13,905 nucleotides of DNA, from contig MU631398.1 of NCBI GenBank assembly GCA_026770615.1, positions 86,378 to 100,282 on the forward strand, given 5' to 3'. The position numbers and the translations under genes were made by a program. Below, piece by piece: positions 7,339 through 13,905 of this stretch; within the stretch, counting starts at the first letter, position 1; each line of letters opens with the position of its first letter. Source of the DNA: Pavlovales sp. CCMP2436. Lineage: Eukaryota; Haptophyta; Pavlovophyceae; Pavlovales. The notes beneath the pieces were generated by a model. That model worked only from the letters and a program-made list of their open reading frames with translations, did no database searches and had not been told where the DNA came from.

Positions 7339-7917
7339 CACGCTGGAACGGCATCCTTCGCACCAACGGCATCGGCGGGTCCGAGATCACGCCGGCAAGG
7401 ACTCCATAGCTCAACGCGCACGCGGAGCGCTACTTCGGCACCATTACCCGGGACGCACGTGCACTACTTGCTCAAGCCGGCCTACCCGACTCGTACGCCG
7501 ACTCCGCCTTCCTCCAATCCGTGTACATTCGAAACTGGCTTGTCTCAGACTCGTCGGCCGGCGTGACACTCTACCAGCACATCCTCTGCCGCCACCCCAA
7601 TCTGTCGCACATCCGCGCCTGGGGCTCGGATGCCTGGGTCGTCGACACCCACTCGCATCTCTTCAAGCTCGACGCGCGCGCATCGTACGGCATCCTGATT
7701 GGCTACGGCGACTCGGGCCACATGATCAACGCGCCGGCCGGAGCACTCACTCGCTACACCAACGCGGCCGTGATCAAGTTCCACCCTTCTGGCAAGGTCG
7801 TCCTCAACCGGCATGTGCGGATCGATGAGAGCTCCGTTATCAACCGCATCGCGACGCGCCCACGACTTCCTCTTGGTGACCTACCTGCTCCCAAGGGCGA
7901 CTCGCTGCCCGACACCC

Positions 7918-7993
7918 CCGACCTGGAGTCTATCCCCCTCGGCAACACTGCGCCGCCGACCTGGAGTCCATCCCCCTCGGCAACACTGCGCCG
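7918..7993 (+). repeat. 38-bp tandem duplication in the copia pol gene
   Basis: Two adjacent 38-bp copies (7918-7955 and 7956-7993) differ by one T/C. Because 38 is not a multiple of three, the duplication moves the integrase frame out of line with the reverse transcriptase frame. Reading from the second copy alone leads straight into the reverse transcriptase domain, which shows that the duplication is secondary. Confidence 0.95.
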
Positions 7994-8825
7994 CTCGCTC
8001 TGCCGACATCGGGACCCTCGGCTCGCACGCTCCGCTCCGCCTACAAGCAGAACATTCCGTACGTGTGCGCCTTACTGGCTCTCGTCGCCGAGTCCGACCA
8101 GCCAACGCTCAAGCAAGCTGTCTCCGGTCCACACTCGGCCGAGTGGCTCGCCTCCATCCAGTCAGAGTACGCTTCCATCGACTCGACCGGCACCTGGGTC
8201 GAGACCCCTCGGCGGCCCGGCATGAAGGTCCTCAAGACGGGCCTCATTCTCAACCTCAAGCGCAAGTCCGACGACACCATTGACAAGTACAAGACTCGGT
8301 GCATCGCCAAGGGCTACGCGCAGCGCTTTGGCCTCGACTACGACGAGACGTTCTCCTCCGTCCTTCGCTACGACTCTGCCAAGCTTATCATCGCGCTCGC
8401 AGCCGCCCGCAGCGCACGCCTCTTCCACCTTGACTTCAAGACCGCGTACCTCAACGCGCCCCTCGACTACGACATCTACGTCAATCCTCCCTATTCGTAC
8501 AAGGTCAAGGACAAGGGCGACATCGTTCTCAAACTCCTCAAATCGCTTTACGGGCTCAAGCAGTCCGGCCGCAACTGGCGGCAGCTGATCGACAAATGGC
8601 TCATCGACTACGGCTTCACCCAGTCGCGCCAGGACCTGTGCGTGTACACACTTCACCATGACGACGGCCACTTGTCGCTCGGGATCTACGTCGACGACCT
8701 CTTGATCGCCGACCTCTCGCTCAAACCCGACGTCTATGACAAGTTTCTCACCTCGATCACCACGGCCTTTAAGACGACGCTCAGCGACGACATCGACTCC
8801 TTCCTGTCTATGAAGCTAAAGCGCT

Positions 8826-8871
8826 CCGACCTCGGCATCAAGGTGACCCCGATCTCGGCATCAAGGTGACC
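8826..8871 (+). repeat. 23-bp tandem duplication in the copia pol gene
   Basis: Two adjacent 23-bp copies (8826-8848 and 8849-8871) differ by one C/T and lie between the reverse transcriptase and RNase H parts. The extra copy shifts the frame and creates the apparent stop at about 8869. The RNase H frame resumes directly in the second copy. Confidence 0.95.
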
Positions 8872-9114
8872 ATCTCGCGCGCCATCCTCGAGCTCTTAGA
8901 GCGGACCGGCAAGCTGAACGCGCACCCCGTTGACACGCCGATGGCAGAAGGCCTGCACCTCACCATCTCCTCGGACTCAGAGCTCCTCGACCAAGACGCC
9001 GCCACGGAGTACCGCTCAATCGTCGGCGCGCTCATCCACATCTCGCACTTCCGCCCGGACATCATGTACGCCATGGGCACGCTCACGCACTTCATGAGCC
9101 GCCCCGGCGAGCCG

Positions 9115-9267
9115 CGTCTTCTACAACTGCTCGGTGCTTCCGTCGAAGCTTGTCTTCGCCTCAACCAATGTAGCCTTCACTCCCAGATAGACCGAGCGCT
9201 GCTCCCGTAACTCGCGTACCGGTGACCTACGTCCCTAATTCGACTCGCTTCAATCCGCAGTCCGACA
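9115..9267. repeat. 153-bp direct repeat, left copy
   Basis: This copy is colinear and of equal length with 10456-10608, with roughly a dozen base differences by eye. It starts exactly where copia coding similarity ends and is followed by TGGTGGACC. The left copy therefore marks the break point of the retrotransposon remnant. No TG start shared by both copies is visible, so identification as a long terminal repeat is not secure. Confidence 0.85.
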
Positions 9268-10001
9268 TGGTGGACCTTCAGGGCTCGCTGGTCTCCAAGC
9301 AGCCGCTCACCTTCCACGTGATCGTCGTCAACGGACGACAAGGACATCTCGCTGATTCACACAGATTCACATCTCGCAGGTGTTACCTTCGGCCTCGAGG
9401 GCCGCGCGCGTACACCGGCCTCGACAGCCGCGCGCGCAAATCGGTCACGGCGGCCACGCCGCCATCGCCCTCCTCGCGTCATTTCGTATCACGCACGCGC
9501 ACAGCGTCGTCAAGAAAACGATCCAGGCCACGTACTGCATGCACAGTGCACACGTCGCCTACAAGGGCTCTCCCCCGCGCTCTCCCCGCCGCGCGGGCCT
9601 CGGCCAGCTCTCGACACAAGCTCGGCCTGCTCTCGTTCACGCTCATCATGTCCGAGAGCACTCGACGAGACCTTCCCCTCTCGTCGACTTCAAAGCGGGC
9701 ACCAACCCGCTCTTCCGCACTGCCTACTTGCCGCGCGAGCTCGAACATCCTCATCGAAGGTCTGCTGGACTGATTATCCAGCGACACCTTCTGGCTCATC
9801 TCGGCCAAGACTCATCACCTTGCCCTCGCCATCACACTCGCTCGTCGCTCAACGCGCTACCGACGTTTATCAACGCGCAGCCGTTTCCAGCACGCTCGCC
9901 GCTCCACGCGCCCACAGCACTTTCACGCTGCCGCCGCACTGGGCGCGCTCGCTGCGCTACGCCGCGCGGGATCAGCCCCGCGCGCGCTCGCACCCTTCAT
10001 C
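9268..10001. other. G+C-rich stretch without a supported gene
   Basis: Several frames are open here only because stop codons are rare at this base composition. They are rich in Arg, Ser, Pro and Ala and show no domain. A short stretch around 9344-9395 (DKDISLIHTDSHLAG in one frame) is faintly like the start of a copia RNase H strand, but not enough to call. The region may be degraded retroelement sequence. Confidence 0.4.
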
Positions 10002-10207
10002 GGCAAGACGCCGCCGTCGACAACTCCACCGGCTACAACGCCGCCGTCGACATCTAACTCGGCAAGACGCCGCTCGTCGACAACTCCACCGGTCCCCCGC
10101 CGCTGTCGACATCTTCACCGGCAAGACGTCGTCCCCCATCATTGGCAAGACGCACCGTCGACAACTCCACCGGCTTCCCGCCGCCGTCGACATCTTCTCC
10201 GGCTAGA
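10002..10207. repeat. 59-bp G+C-rich minisatellite
   Basis: Units begin with GGCAAGACG at 10002, 10061, 10120 and 10144, with a GGCTAGACG variant at 10201. Full units are 57-59 bp and one is cut to 24 bp. Each full unit carries two GTCGAC (SalI-type) palindromes, in GTCGACAACTCCACCGG and GTCGACATCT contexts. The Arg/Ser-rich frames that cross it are repeat artefacts. Confidence 0.9.
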
Positions 10208-10228
10208 CGCCGCTCATCATCACTGTTT

Positions 10229-10293
10229 CCCCCTTCAACAGGGAGGGGGATTTCTCATCAACTAGCTCCCCCTCCGCCTAAATTAGGCGAGGG
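10229..10293. other. Two adjacent short hairpins
   Basis: CCCCCT at 10229-10234 pairs with AGGGGG at 10244-10249 over a 9-base loop. At 10270-10293 CGCCTAA and TTAGGCG face each other around a single A, extended by CCCTC and AGGG with one bulged base. They separate the minisatellite from a featureless spacer that runs to the second 153-bp repeat at 10456. No gene is visible here. Confidence 0.6.
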
Positions 10294-10455
10294 TTCCTCA
10301 AAGCTCAAGTTGTACCAGTTCATTCAACCTGAACGTGGTCCCGTCCAGATTGGGCGAGGGTGTCCGGAGCACAAGTGTTCAATACACTTCTGGCTCTGCC
10401 TGGAACCCTTACGGACTGCCCAGGATTTAAACATCCCGGAGAACTGCTGACGTCA

Positions 10456-10608
10456 CGTCTTCTACAACTGCTCGGTGCTTCCGTCGAATTTTGACTTCGC
10501 CTTAACCAATGTAGCCTTCACTCCCAGACAGACTGAGCGCTGCTCCCGGTACTCGCGTACCGGTGACCTACGTCCCTAACCCAACTCGCTTCAACCCGCA
10601 GTCCGACA
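10456..10608. repeat. 153-bp direct repeat, right copy
   Basis: This copy matches 9115-9267 over its full length in the same orientation, without gaps. The enclosed spacer is 1188 bp and includes the 59-bp minisatellite. Left flanks (GAGCCG and GACGTCA) and right flanks (TGGTGG and AAGGTA) do not match each other, so no target-site duplication is seen. Confidence 0.85.
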
Positions 10609-10657
10609 AAGGTAACTGACATGTCCGATTCTCAGCGCTGGGAAGCGATAAGAAAGT

Positions 10658-10752
10658 CATGGTTTCCGATGGGGCACAGAGGAGTTAAATGCAGATTCGT
10701 GAATGGGGCGCCGTCCCATTCACGGATCTGCATCTAACTCCCATGTGCCCAA
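10658..10752. repeat. Long imperfect palindrome, copy 1
   Basis: The arms GCAGATTCGTGAATGGG (10691-10707) and CCCATTCACGGATCTGC (10715-10731) pair with one mismatch over a 7-base loop. Pairing extends outward with scattered mismatches to TGGGGCAC (10670-10677) and GTGCCCAA (10745-10752). The unit begins with CATGGTTTCC at 10658, which is also found in front of the second palindrome. Confidence 0.85.
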
Positions 10753-10838
10753 CCCGGTTCGTGAGTTACTCCGAAGGATTTTCACCGGACTTTTTCGCAA
10801 TTTCCCCCCGGACTGGCCACTAATTCGGATTTCGACCC

Positions 10839-10925
10839 CATGGTTCCTAAAGTGGTGCCGCGGAGTTTGTTGCAGATTCGTGAATGGGGCGGTTGCCCCA
10901 TTCACGAATCTGCAACAAGCACCAC
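10839..10925. repeat. Long palindrome, copy 2, perfect 24-bp stem
   Basis: The stem arms at 10867-10890 and 10895-10918 are perfect reverse complements around GGTT. A further GTGGTGC (10852-10858) and GCACCAC (10919-10925) can pair beyond a one-sided bulge. The arm core GCAGATTCGTGAATGGGGC is the same as in copy 1, and the CATGGTTCC leader is at 10839, 181 bp from its counterpart. The two are therefore diverged copies of one fold-back element. Confidence 0.92.
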
Positions 10926-11027
10926 GCAAGGGCATGCTCGTCTAGAGTCTCTCGGCAGCGGAGTCGGCAGCCGCGCGCGCGCTCGGCCGCCCAGCTCAGT
11001 CCCAGGACCGCGACCGGGTCCGCCGCC

Positions 11028-13279
11028 CTACGGCGCAGCCTGCCCAGCTCGGCCGGACCGCGGCGCGCCCGCAGAAGCGCCGGCCGGCTTTTGGGGTCGG
11101 TGCTGCGGGTCGGCGCCCAAAGGTGCGGCCCTGGGCGGCCCGCGGCTCGGCGCGGGCATCACGCGGGGGGCGCGCGCGCGGGCCATGCCCGCGGGCTTCT
11201 GCGGCTGCGCCAGGCCGATGCGCCTCGGCTCGCCGAGCGCGAGCGTGCGCCGCTCCTGTGCCGAAAGCGAGCCGGCGGGCACCTCGGCGACGAGTCGCTC
11301 GACCAGCTCGACGGCTGGCAGCTCGTTGTACATCATCCGGTTCCCACAGTGGGCCAGGTCGAGGTGGGCCTTCTCTGCCGCGGCGAGCACGCGCAGTTCG
11401 GCCTGCACCGCGTCGAACTGCGCTAGCGCCTCGGACTCGCGCTCGCGCAGCGGGGCGAGCAGCGCCACTTCGCGCATGAGCGGCAGCATAAGTCCGTAGA
11501 GCCGCGCGCACTCGGCGCAGGTGCAGCCCTGCGTGTAGAGCCAGCCGATCGGAGAGTCCGCGAGCAGCAGCGGGCGCAGCGGCAGCGGGACCACCGTGGC
11601 GAGGGTTCCCGGCTGGACCAACAAGTTGTACACAGCCGGCACCGGCGGCCTCACGAGCGGCGTGCGCACCGGCGCGCCAACGGCGGCGGCGGCGGCGGCG
11701 GAGGCGTGTGGGCTGGCGAGGACGGCGTAGAGCGCGGGCAGCGCGGGCACGGCTACGGGGCAGAGCCCAAAGTCGGGGCACTCGCCGCGCACGCACATGC
11801 TCAGCACCCAGTCGAGCGCGCGGACGTAATCCTCCGCCACGCACAGCTCGGCCGAGCTCGCCCTCTCCGCTGCCTCGCCCAGGTCGCCGGCGCTCGGTGC
11901 ACCCGGCGGGGCTCGCAGCGCGCGCCTCTCGTGCATGGTACGCAGCAGCTTCCCGAGCGCGGCGCGCTCCACGCGCGCGCCACCGGGCCCGGCGGCCACG
12001 CCTCCCTCCGCGCCGGCGGTCTTCGTCTCAAGGCGGACGAGGTGCAGCGGCGCCGCCGCGCCGTGCGCGAGCTTGGCGAAGAGGTCGAAAGCGGAGTCAA
12101 GCTTGGCGGACTGCAGAGCGGGCATGTAGTCGTTCCCACTCGCAAGCACGGCGAGGCAGACCAGGTCGAGCGCGCGCCGTCCCGTTGGCCCGTCGGCCGG
12201 CAGCATGTGCGCTAGCGCGGCGATGCACGCGTCGGCTGAGAAGAGCTCGAAGCGCACCTTCGCCTTGGCGCGCACCCTGCCTGCGCCGGCGGGCGAGCTC
12301 GTGCGCACGGGCGCGAGCACTGAGATGGAGCGCTCGCCCGCGGCAAGGGCGAGCAGCAGCAGGTCCGAGTCGCTTCCGTGCAGCACGTGCGTGTCGGGCC
12401 TTCCGACTCGAGCTGGCTGCACACGCGACAGCTCGAGCAGGTGCGAGAGGCATTTGACCTCGCCCTCGCCGGCGACGTGCGCGCCCGACACGATATAGGA
12501 GGCGTGCCGGTCGGGCGCGTCGGAGCGCGTCCTGGCGATGGAGACGCGCCGTTCAGCGAAGGCCTCGAGCGCGTCGGACAACTCGAGCATCAGCGAGGTC
12601 CCCGGCGTGAGCGCGAGCGTGTCAACGGCCGCCGAGCGCGAACCGACGCGCTCGTTTTTGGCGGCCGTTTTGCGCCTGCGCGTACGCTGCGTGAGTACCT
12701 TTGCAAGCGGACCCGGACCGTCCACCGCAAGCACGACTAATTTGCGCGGCGGCGTGCTGCGGAGTAGATCGCTCACTCGGTGCAGCACGAGCTTTATGAG
12801 GTCTTCGTGGCTAGTTGCTCTCCGCACCTTTTAAATTGGGGGGGGGTGCGTGTGCGTGGGCGTGTGTGTGTGCGTCTGCGCGTGCGTGCGTGCGTGCGTG
12901 CGTGTGCGTGCGTGCGTGCGTGTGTGTGTGTGTGTGTGCGTAGCTGGTAGCTCTCCGCACAGAAGGACAAGGGGGGTGGGGGATTACAAAATGACGCTCT
13001 CCGCACCACATGGTGGATCTGCTCGTTGATGTCCAGGTAGACGCAGTCGAACTCGCCCACGTCGGTCGTTGCGATCGGCTCGAAGGCATCGGGGAAGCGC
13101 TGCCGCATCCAGGTCTGCAGACCGGCGACCCCCGCGCGAACACACGCGCGCGGCCGAGCGGGCCGAGCGGCGAACGGCTGCACCGCAAAGCTTCCCACCC
13201 TGGACGCGGGCCGCCCCTCGCAAGCAGGGTGGTGGAACCCGTGCAAACCGAGGGCGGCGAGCAGCAGGAGGACGGCCAT
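11028..13279 (-). CDS. XRN-family 5'-3' exoribonuclease, two exons
   Basis: This is a nuclease that degrades 5'-monophosphorylated RNA processively. Exon 1 is 13279-13007 and exon 2 is 12827-11028, joined in phase at HHV|VRRA. The joined protein is about 690 residues. All acidic motifs of the XRN N-terminal domain are present: YLDIN (Asp 83), AVDGPGP (Asp 127), GEGEVK (Glu 212 and 214), GSDSDLL (Asp 244 and 246) and GNDY (Asp 324). Normal XRNs begin Met-Gly-Val-Pro; here the equivalent AGVAGLQTWM is preceded by about 49 residues that start with a hydrophobic MAVLLLLAALGLHGF. The protein is shorter than typical XRN1 and XRN2, and the C-terminus is low-complexity Pro/Ala/Arg. It ends in TAG; reading past it would add 36 codons before TGA inside palindrome 2. 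Codons are extremely G+C-rich. A (CGG)n run at 11681-11701 encodes an Ala stretch. Confidence 0.88.
11681..11701. repeat. (CGG)7 trinucleotide run in the XRN exon
   Basis: Seven CGG units on the plus strand are read as GCC-type Ala codons in the nuclease. The run stays in frame and lies in the less conserved part behind the catalytic motifs, so length variation should be tolerated. Confidence 0.9.
12828..13006 (-). other. Intron of the XRN gene, flanked by an 11-bp direct repeat
   Basis: The 179-bp intron begins GTGCGGAGAG and ends AAAAG when read on the minus strand. GTGCGGAGAGC stands at the donor (13006-12996), once inside the intron (12960-12950), and as the first bases of exon 2 (12827-12817). 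Removing the intron joins the XRN frame exactly between the LDIN motif and the helix leading to the second Asp motif. The intron also contains a polypyrimidine C-run just before the acceptor. Confidence 0.85.
12838..12940. repeat. Alternating purine-pyrimidine microsatellite within the intron
   Basis: A G-run (12838-12846) is followed by about 95 bp of mixed GT and GC steps (GTGCGTGCGTGC and GTGTGTGT types). Such alternating tracts can adopt Z-DNA. The His/Thr/Arg frame read through it on the minus strand is an artefact. Confidence 0.92.
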
Positions 13280-13607
13280 GTGAGCGTCCCTGTCCCTCAC
13301 TTTGCTCGCGCTCCTCGCTCGGTACCGCACTCTGCTTGCAAAGCTTCCCGCACTTCTGCTTCGCTGTTGCTCTCAAATTTTAAAAATAATTTTAATTGGC
13401 ATTATCGGCTCCTCTTTTATTGTGTGTGTACCGAGCGGAGGAGACGCCGGCCTGTTGGCGCTGCAGGCCCGCCGCGCGCGCGGCACTCGCCCTGCGCCAG
13501 CACGCCGAAACACCACGGCTGCAGCATATCAATTCCTCCGGTCGCAATTTTAAAATTGAAATTTGTTTGCGGCGGCGCTTTAAGGCGGATCAGGTGACCA
13601 CCAGAGC
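13280..13607. promoter_or_regulatory. Bidirectional spacer between the XRN gene and the membrane-protein gene
   Basis: These 328 bp separate two divergent starts and likely carry both promoters. Two A+T-rich islands stand out against the G+C-rich background. AAATTTTAAAAATAATTTTA lies at about 13375-13394. The perfect 14-bp palindrome CAATTTTAAAATTG lies at 13545-13558. The shared AATTTTAAAA core suggests a common regulatory motif, by eye. No gene is seen inside. Confidence 0.45.
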
Positions 13608-13905
13608 ATGCCCCTCGAGGCACCCCCGGTGGACTTGATGGACGTCACTCCGATCTGGCTGCCGTTCCTGTTTAACTATGGGGTGATCACCATCTCGATT
13701 GCGTTCCTCGCGCTCGTCGCGCACTGGAAGGTGCCGCTCTTCCGCGAGTGGTTCGCCCAGCCCATCAACAAGTTCTGGCTGGGGTGGATCATCGTGGTCG
13801 TGTGCTCCGGCGGCATGGTCCGCGCCATCCCTCCGCCCGCGCACGCTCGCCCCGCCCCGCTCTGTCACCGCCTCACTCCTCGTCAGTCCTCACTCCCCCC
13901 CCCCC
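13608..13905 (+). CDS. Two-helix membrane protein, first exon (partial)
   Basis: The ATG at 13608 has an in-frame TAA eight codons upstream, which supports this start. The frame stays open to the window end. Residues about 16-38 (WLPFLFNYGVITISIAFLAL) and about 58-70 (FWLGWIIVVVCSGG) look like membrane helices, with basic residues between them. After about residue 74 the translation turns into Pro/Arg/Ser low complexity, and the DNA becomes C-rich and ends in a C-run. The exon therefore probably ends near GGCATG|GTCCGC (donor GT at about 13819) and an intron follows. No family is recognised. Confidence 0.55.
   Translation, partial: MPLEAPPVDLMDVTPIWLPFLFNYGVITISIAFLALVAHWKVPLFREWFAQPINKFWLGWIIVVVCSGGMVRAIPPPAHARPAPLCHRLTPRQSSLPPP

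Larger units (their letters stand above)
6693..9114 (+). pseudogene. pol: Ty1/copia retrotransposon pol remnant: integrase, reverse transcriptase, start of RNase H
   Basis: Domains follow the Ty1/copia order. The gag-pre-integrase zinc region has HARLGH (about 6714-6731) and CPAC (about 6807-6818). The integrase core has SVDIIGP (first Asp, about 6890-6910), FRLDG (second Asp, about 7104-7118) and HAER (catalytic Glu, about 7416-7427). Then come the integrase C-terminal part (AWGSDAW) and reverse transcriptase (DFKTAYLNAPL, SLYGLKQS, catalytic YVDDLL at about 8689-8706). RNase H begins at YRSIVGALIH and is cut off after PGEPR at 9114. Gag, protease and the end of RNase H are missing. Breaks are TAG at 7065-7067 and 7407-7409, a telomeric array at 7123-7338, and frame-shifting tandem duplications at 7918-7993 and 8826-8871. 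No TAA or TGA interrupts the composite frame. Codons are G+C-rich, like the host. The element cannot move by itself. Confidence 0.93.

Noticed and set aside
7199..7414. Asn-Pro repeat protein on the minus strand
   Set aside because: Translation of the telomere array.
8162..8671. Long antisense frame in the reverse transcriptase region
   Set aside because: Shadow of the G+C-rich coding strand; Val/Glu/Asp-rich without a domain.
6693..9114. Repeat-induced point mutation as the source of the TAG codons
   Set aside because: The retroelement still has abundant CA dinucleotides and CAG codons, and no TAA from CAA; the heavy C-to-T pattern of that process is absent. Isolated C-to-T changes remain possible.
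10703..10945. Small proteins across the two palindromes
   Set aside because: The same peptide motif appears on both strands because the DNA is palindromic; no independent coding evidence.
10996..12457. Several long frames on both strands overlapping the XRN gene
   Set aside because: Arg/Ala-rich shadows caused by very high G+C; the XRN frame contains all catalytic motifs.
12794..13330. Start of the XRN protein at the upstream ATG (13330) and readthrough into the microsatellite
   Set aside because: The 17 extra residues are charged and would bury the signal-like core; readthrough past 13007 gives His/Thr/Arg repeats, whereas splicing restores the XRN frame.

Overview
The window looks like a piece of a eukaryotic nuclear genome, probably a protist or alga. 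It has G+C-rich genes, one of them split by a spliceosomal-type intron. It also holds vertebrate-type telomere repeats (TTAGGG), a decayed Ty1/copia retrotransposon, and a less G+C-rich viral block. The host group cannot be fixed from the sequence. A signal-peptide-like leader on the nuclease gene would suit an alga with a complex plastid, but this is inference.

Layout. Positions 1-400 hold the end of an unrecognised frame and no other gene. Positions 400-5480 are the morphogenesis module of an endogenous polinton-like virus/virophage-type element. On the minus strand lie a double-jelly-roll major capsid protein (511-2193) and a penton/minor capsid-like protein (2221-2998). On the plus strand lie a small Gln-rich gene (3046-3446), an A32/FtsK-type packaging ATPase (3370-4089) and a large unrecognised gene (4109-5479). 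The two arms diverge from a 47-bp spacer. Capsid shell, vertex and genome packaging are represented; no polymerase, primase-helicase, integrase or protease gene is visible. Several of these genes carry single-base frameshifts.

Positions 5480-6290 are a composite satellite: hairpin plus T-run units, a 37-38-bp minisatellite, telomere-like C-rich repeats and a three-copy hairpin repeat. Positions 6693-9114 are a 5'- and 3'-truncated Ty1/copia pol gene. Its integrase is split by a 216-bp TTAGGG array and its frame is broken by two small tandem duplications. Positions 9115-10950 are non-coding: a 153-bp direct-repeat pair, a 59-bp minisatellite and two related long palindromes. On the right is a two-exon gene for an XRN-family 5'-3' exoribonuclease (minus, 13279 to 11028) and, divergent from it, the first exon of a two-helix membrane protein (13608 to the window end).

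The most interesting signal is that five in-frame stop codons interrupt otherwise continuous coding in three unrelated genes, two viral and one retrotransposon. All five are TAG, and one sits exactly at the glutamine of the copia integrase TPQ motif. The clear natural C-termini of the viral genes are all TAA. This could be decay, C-to-T change at CAG codons, or UAG read as glutamine by the host. The XRN gene appears to end in TAG, which argues against full reassignment unless that protein runs on for 36 more codons.
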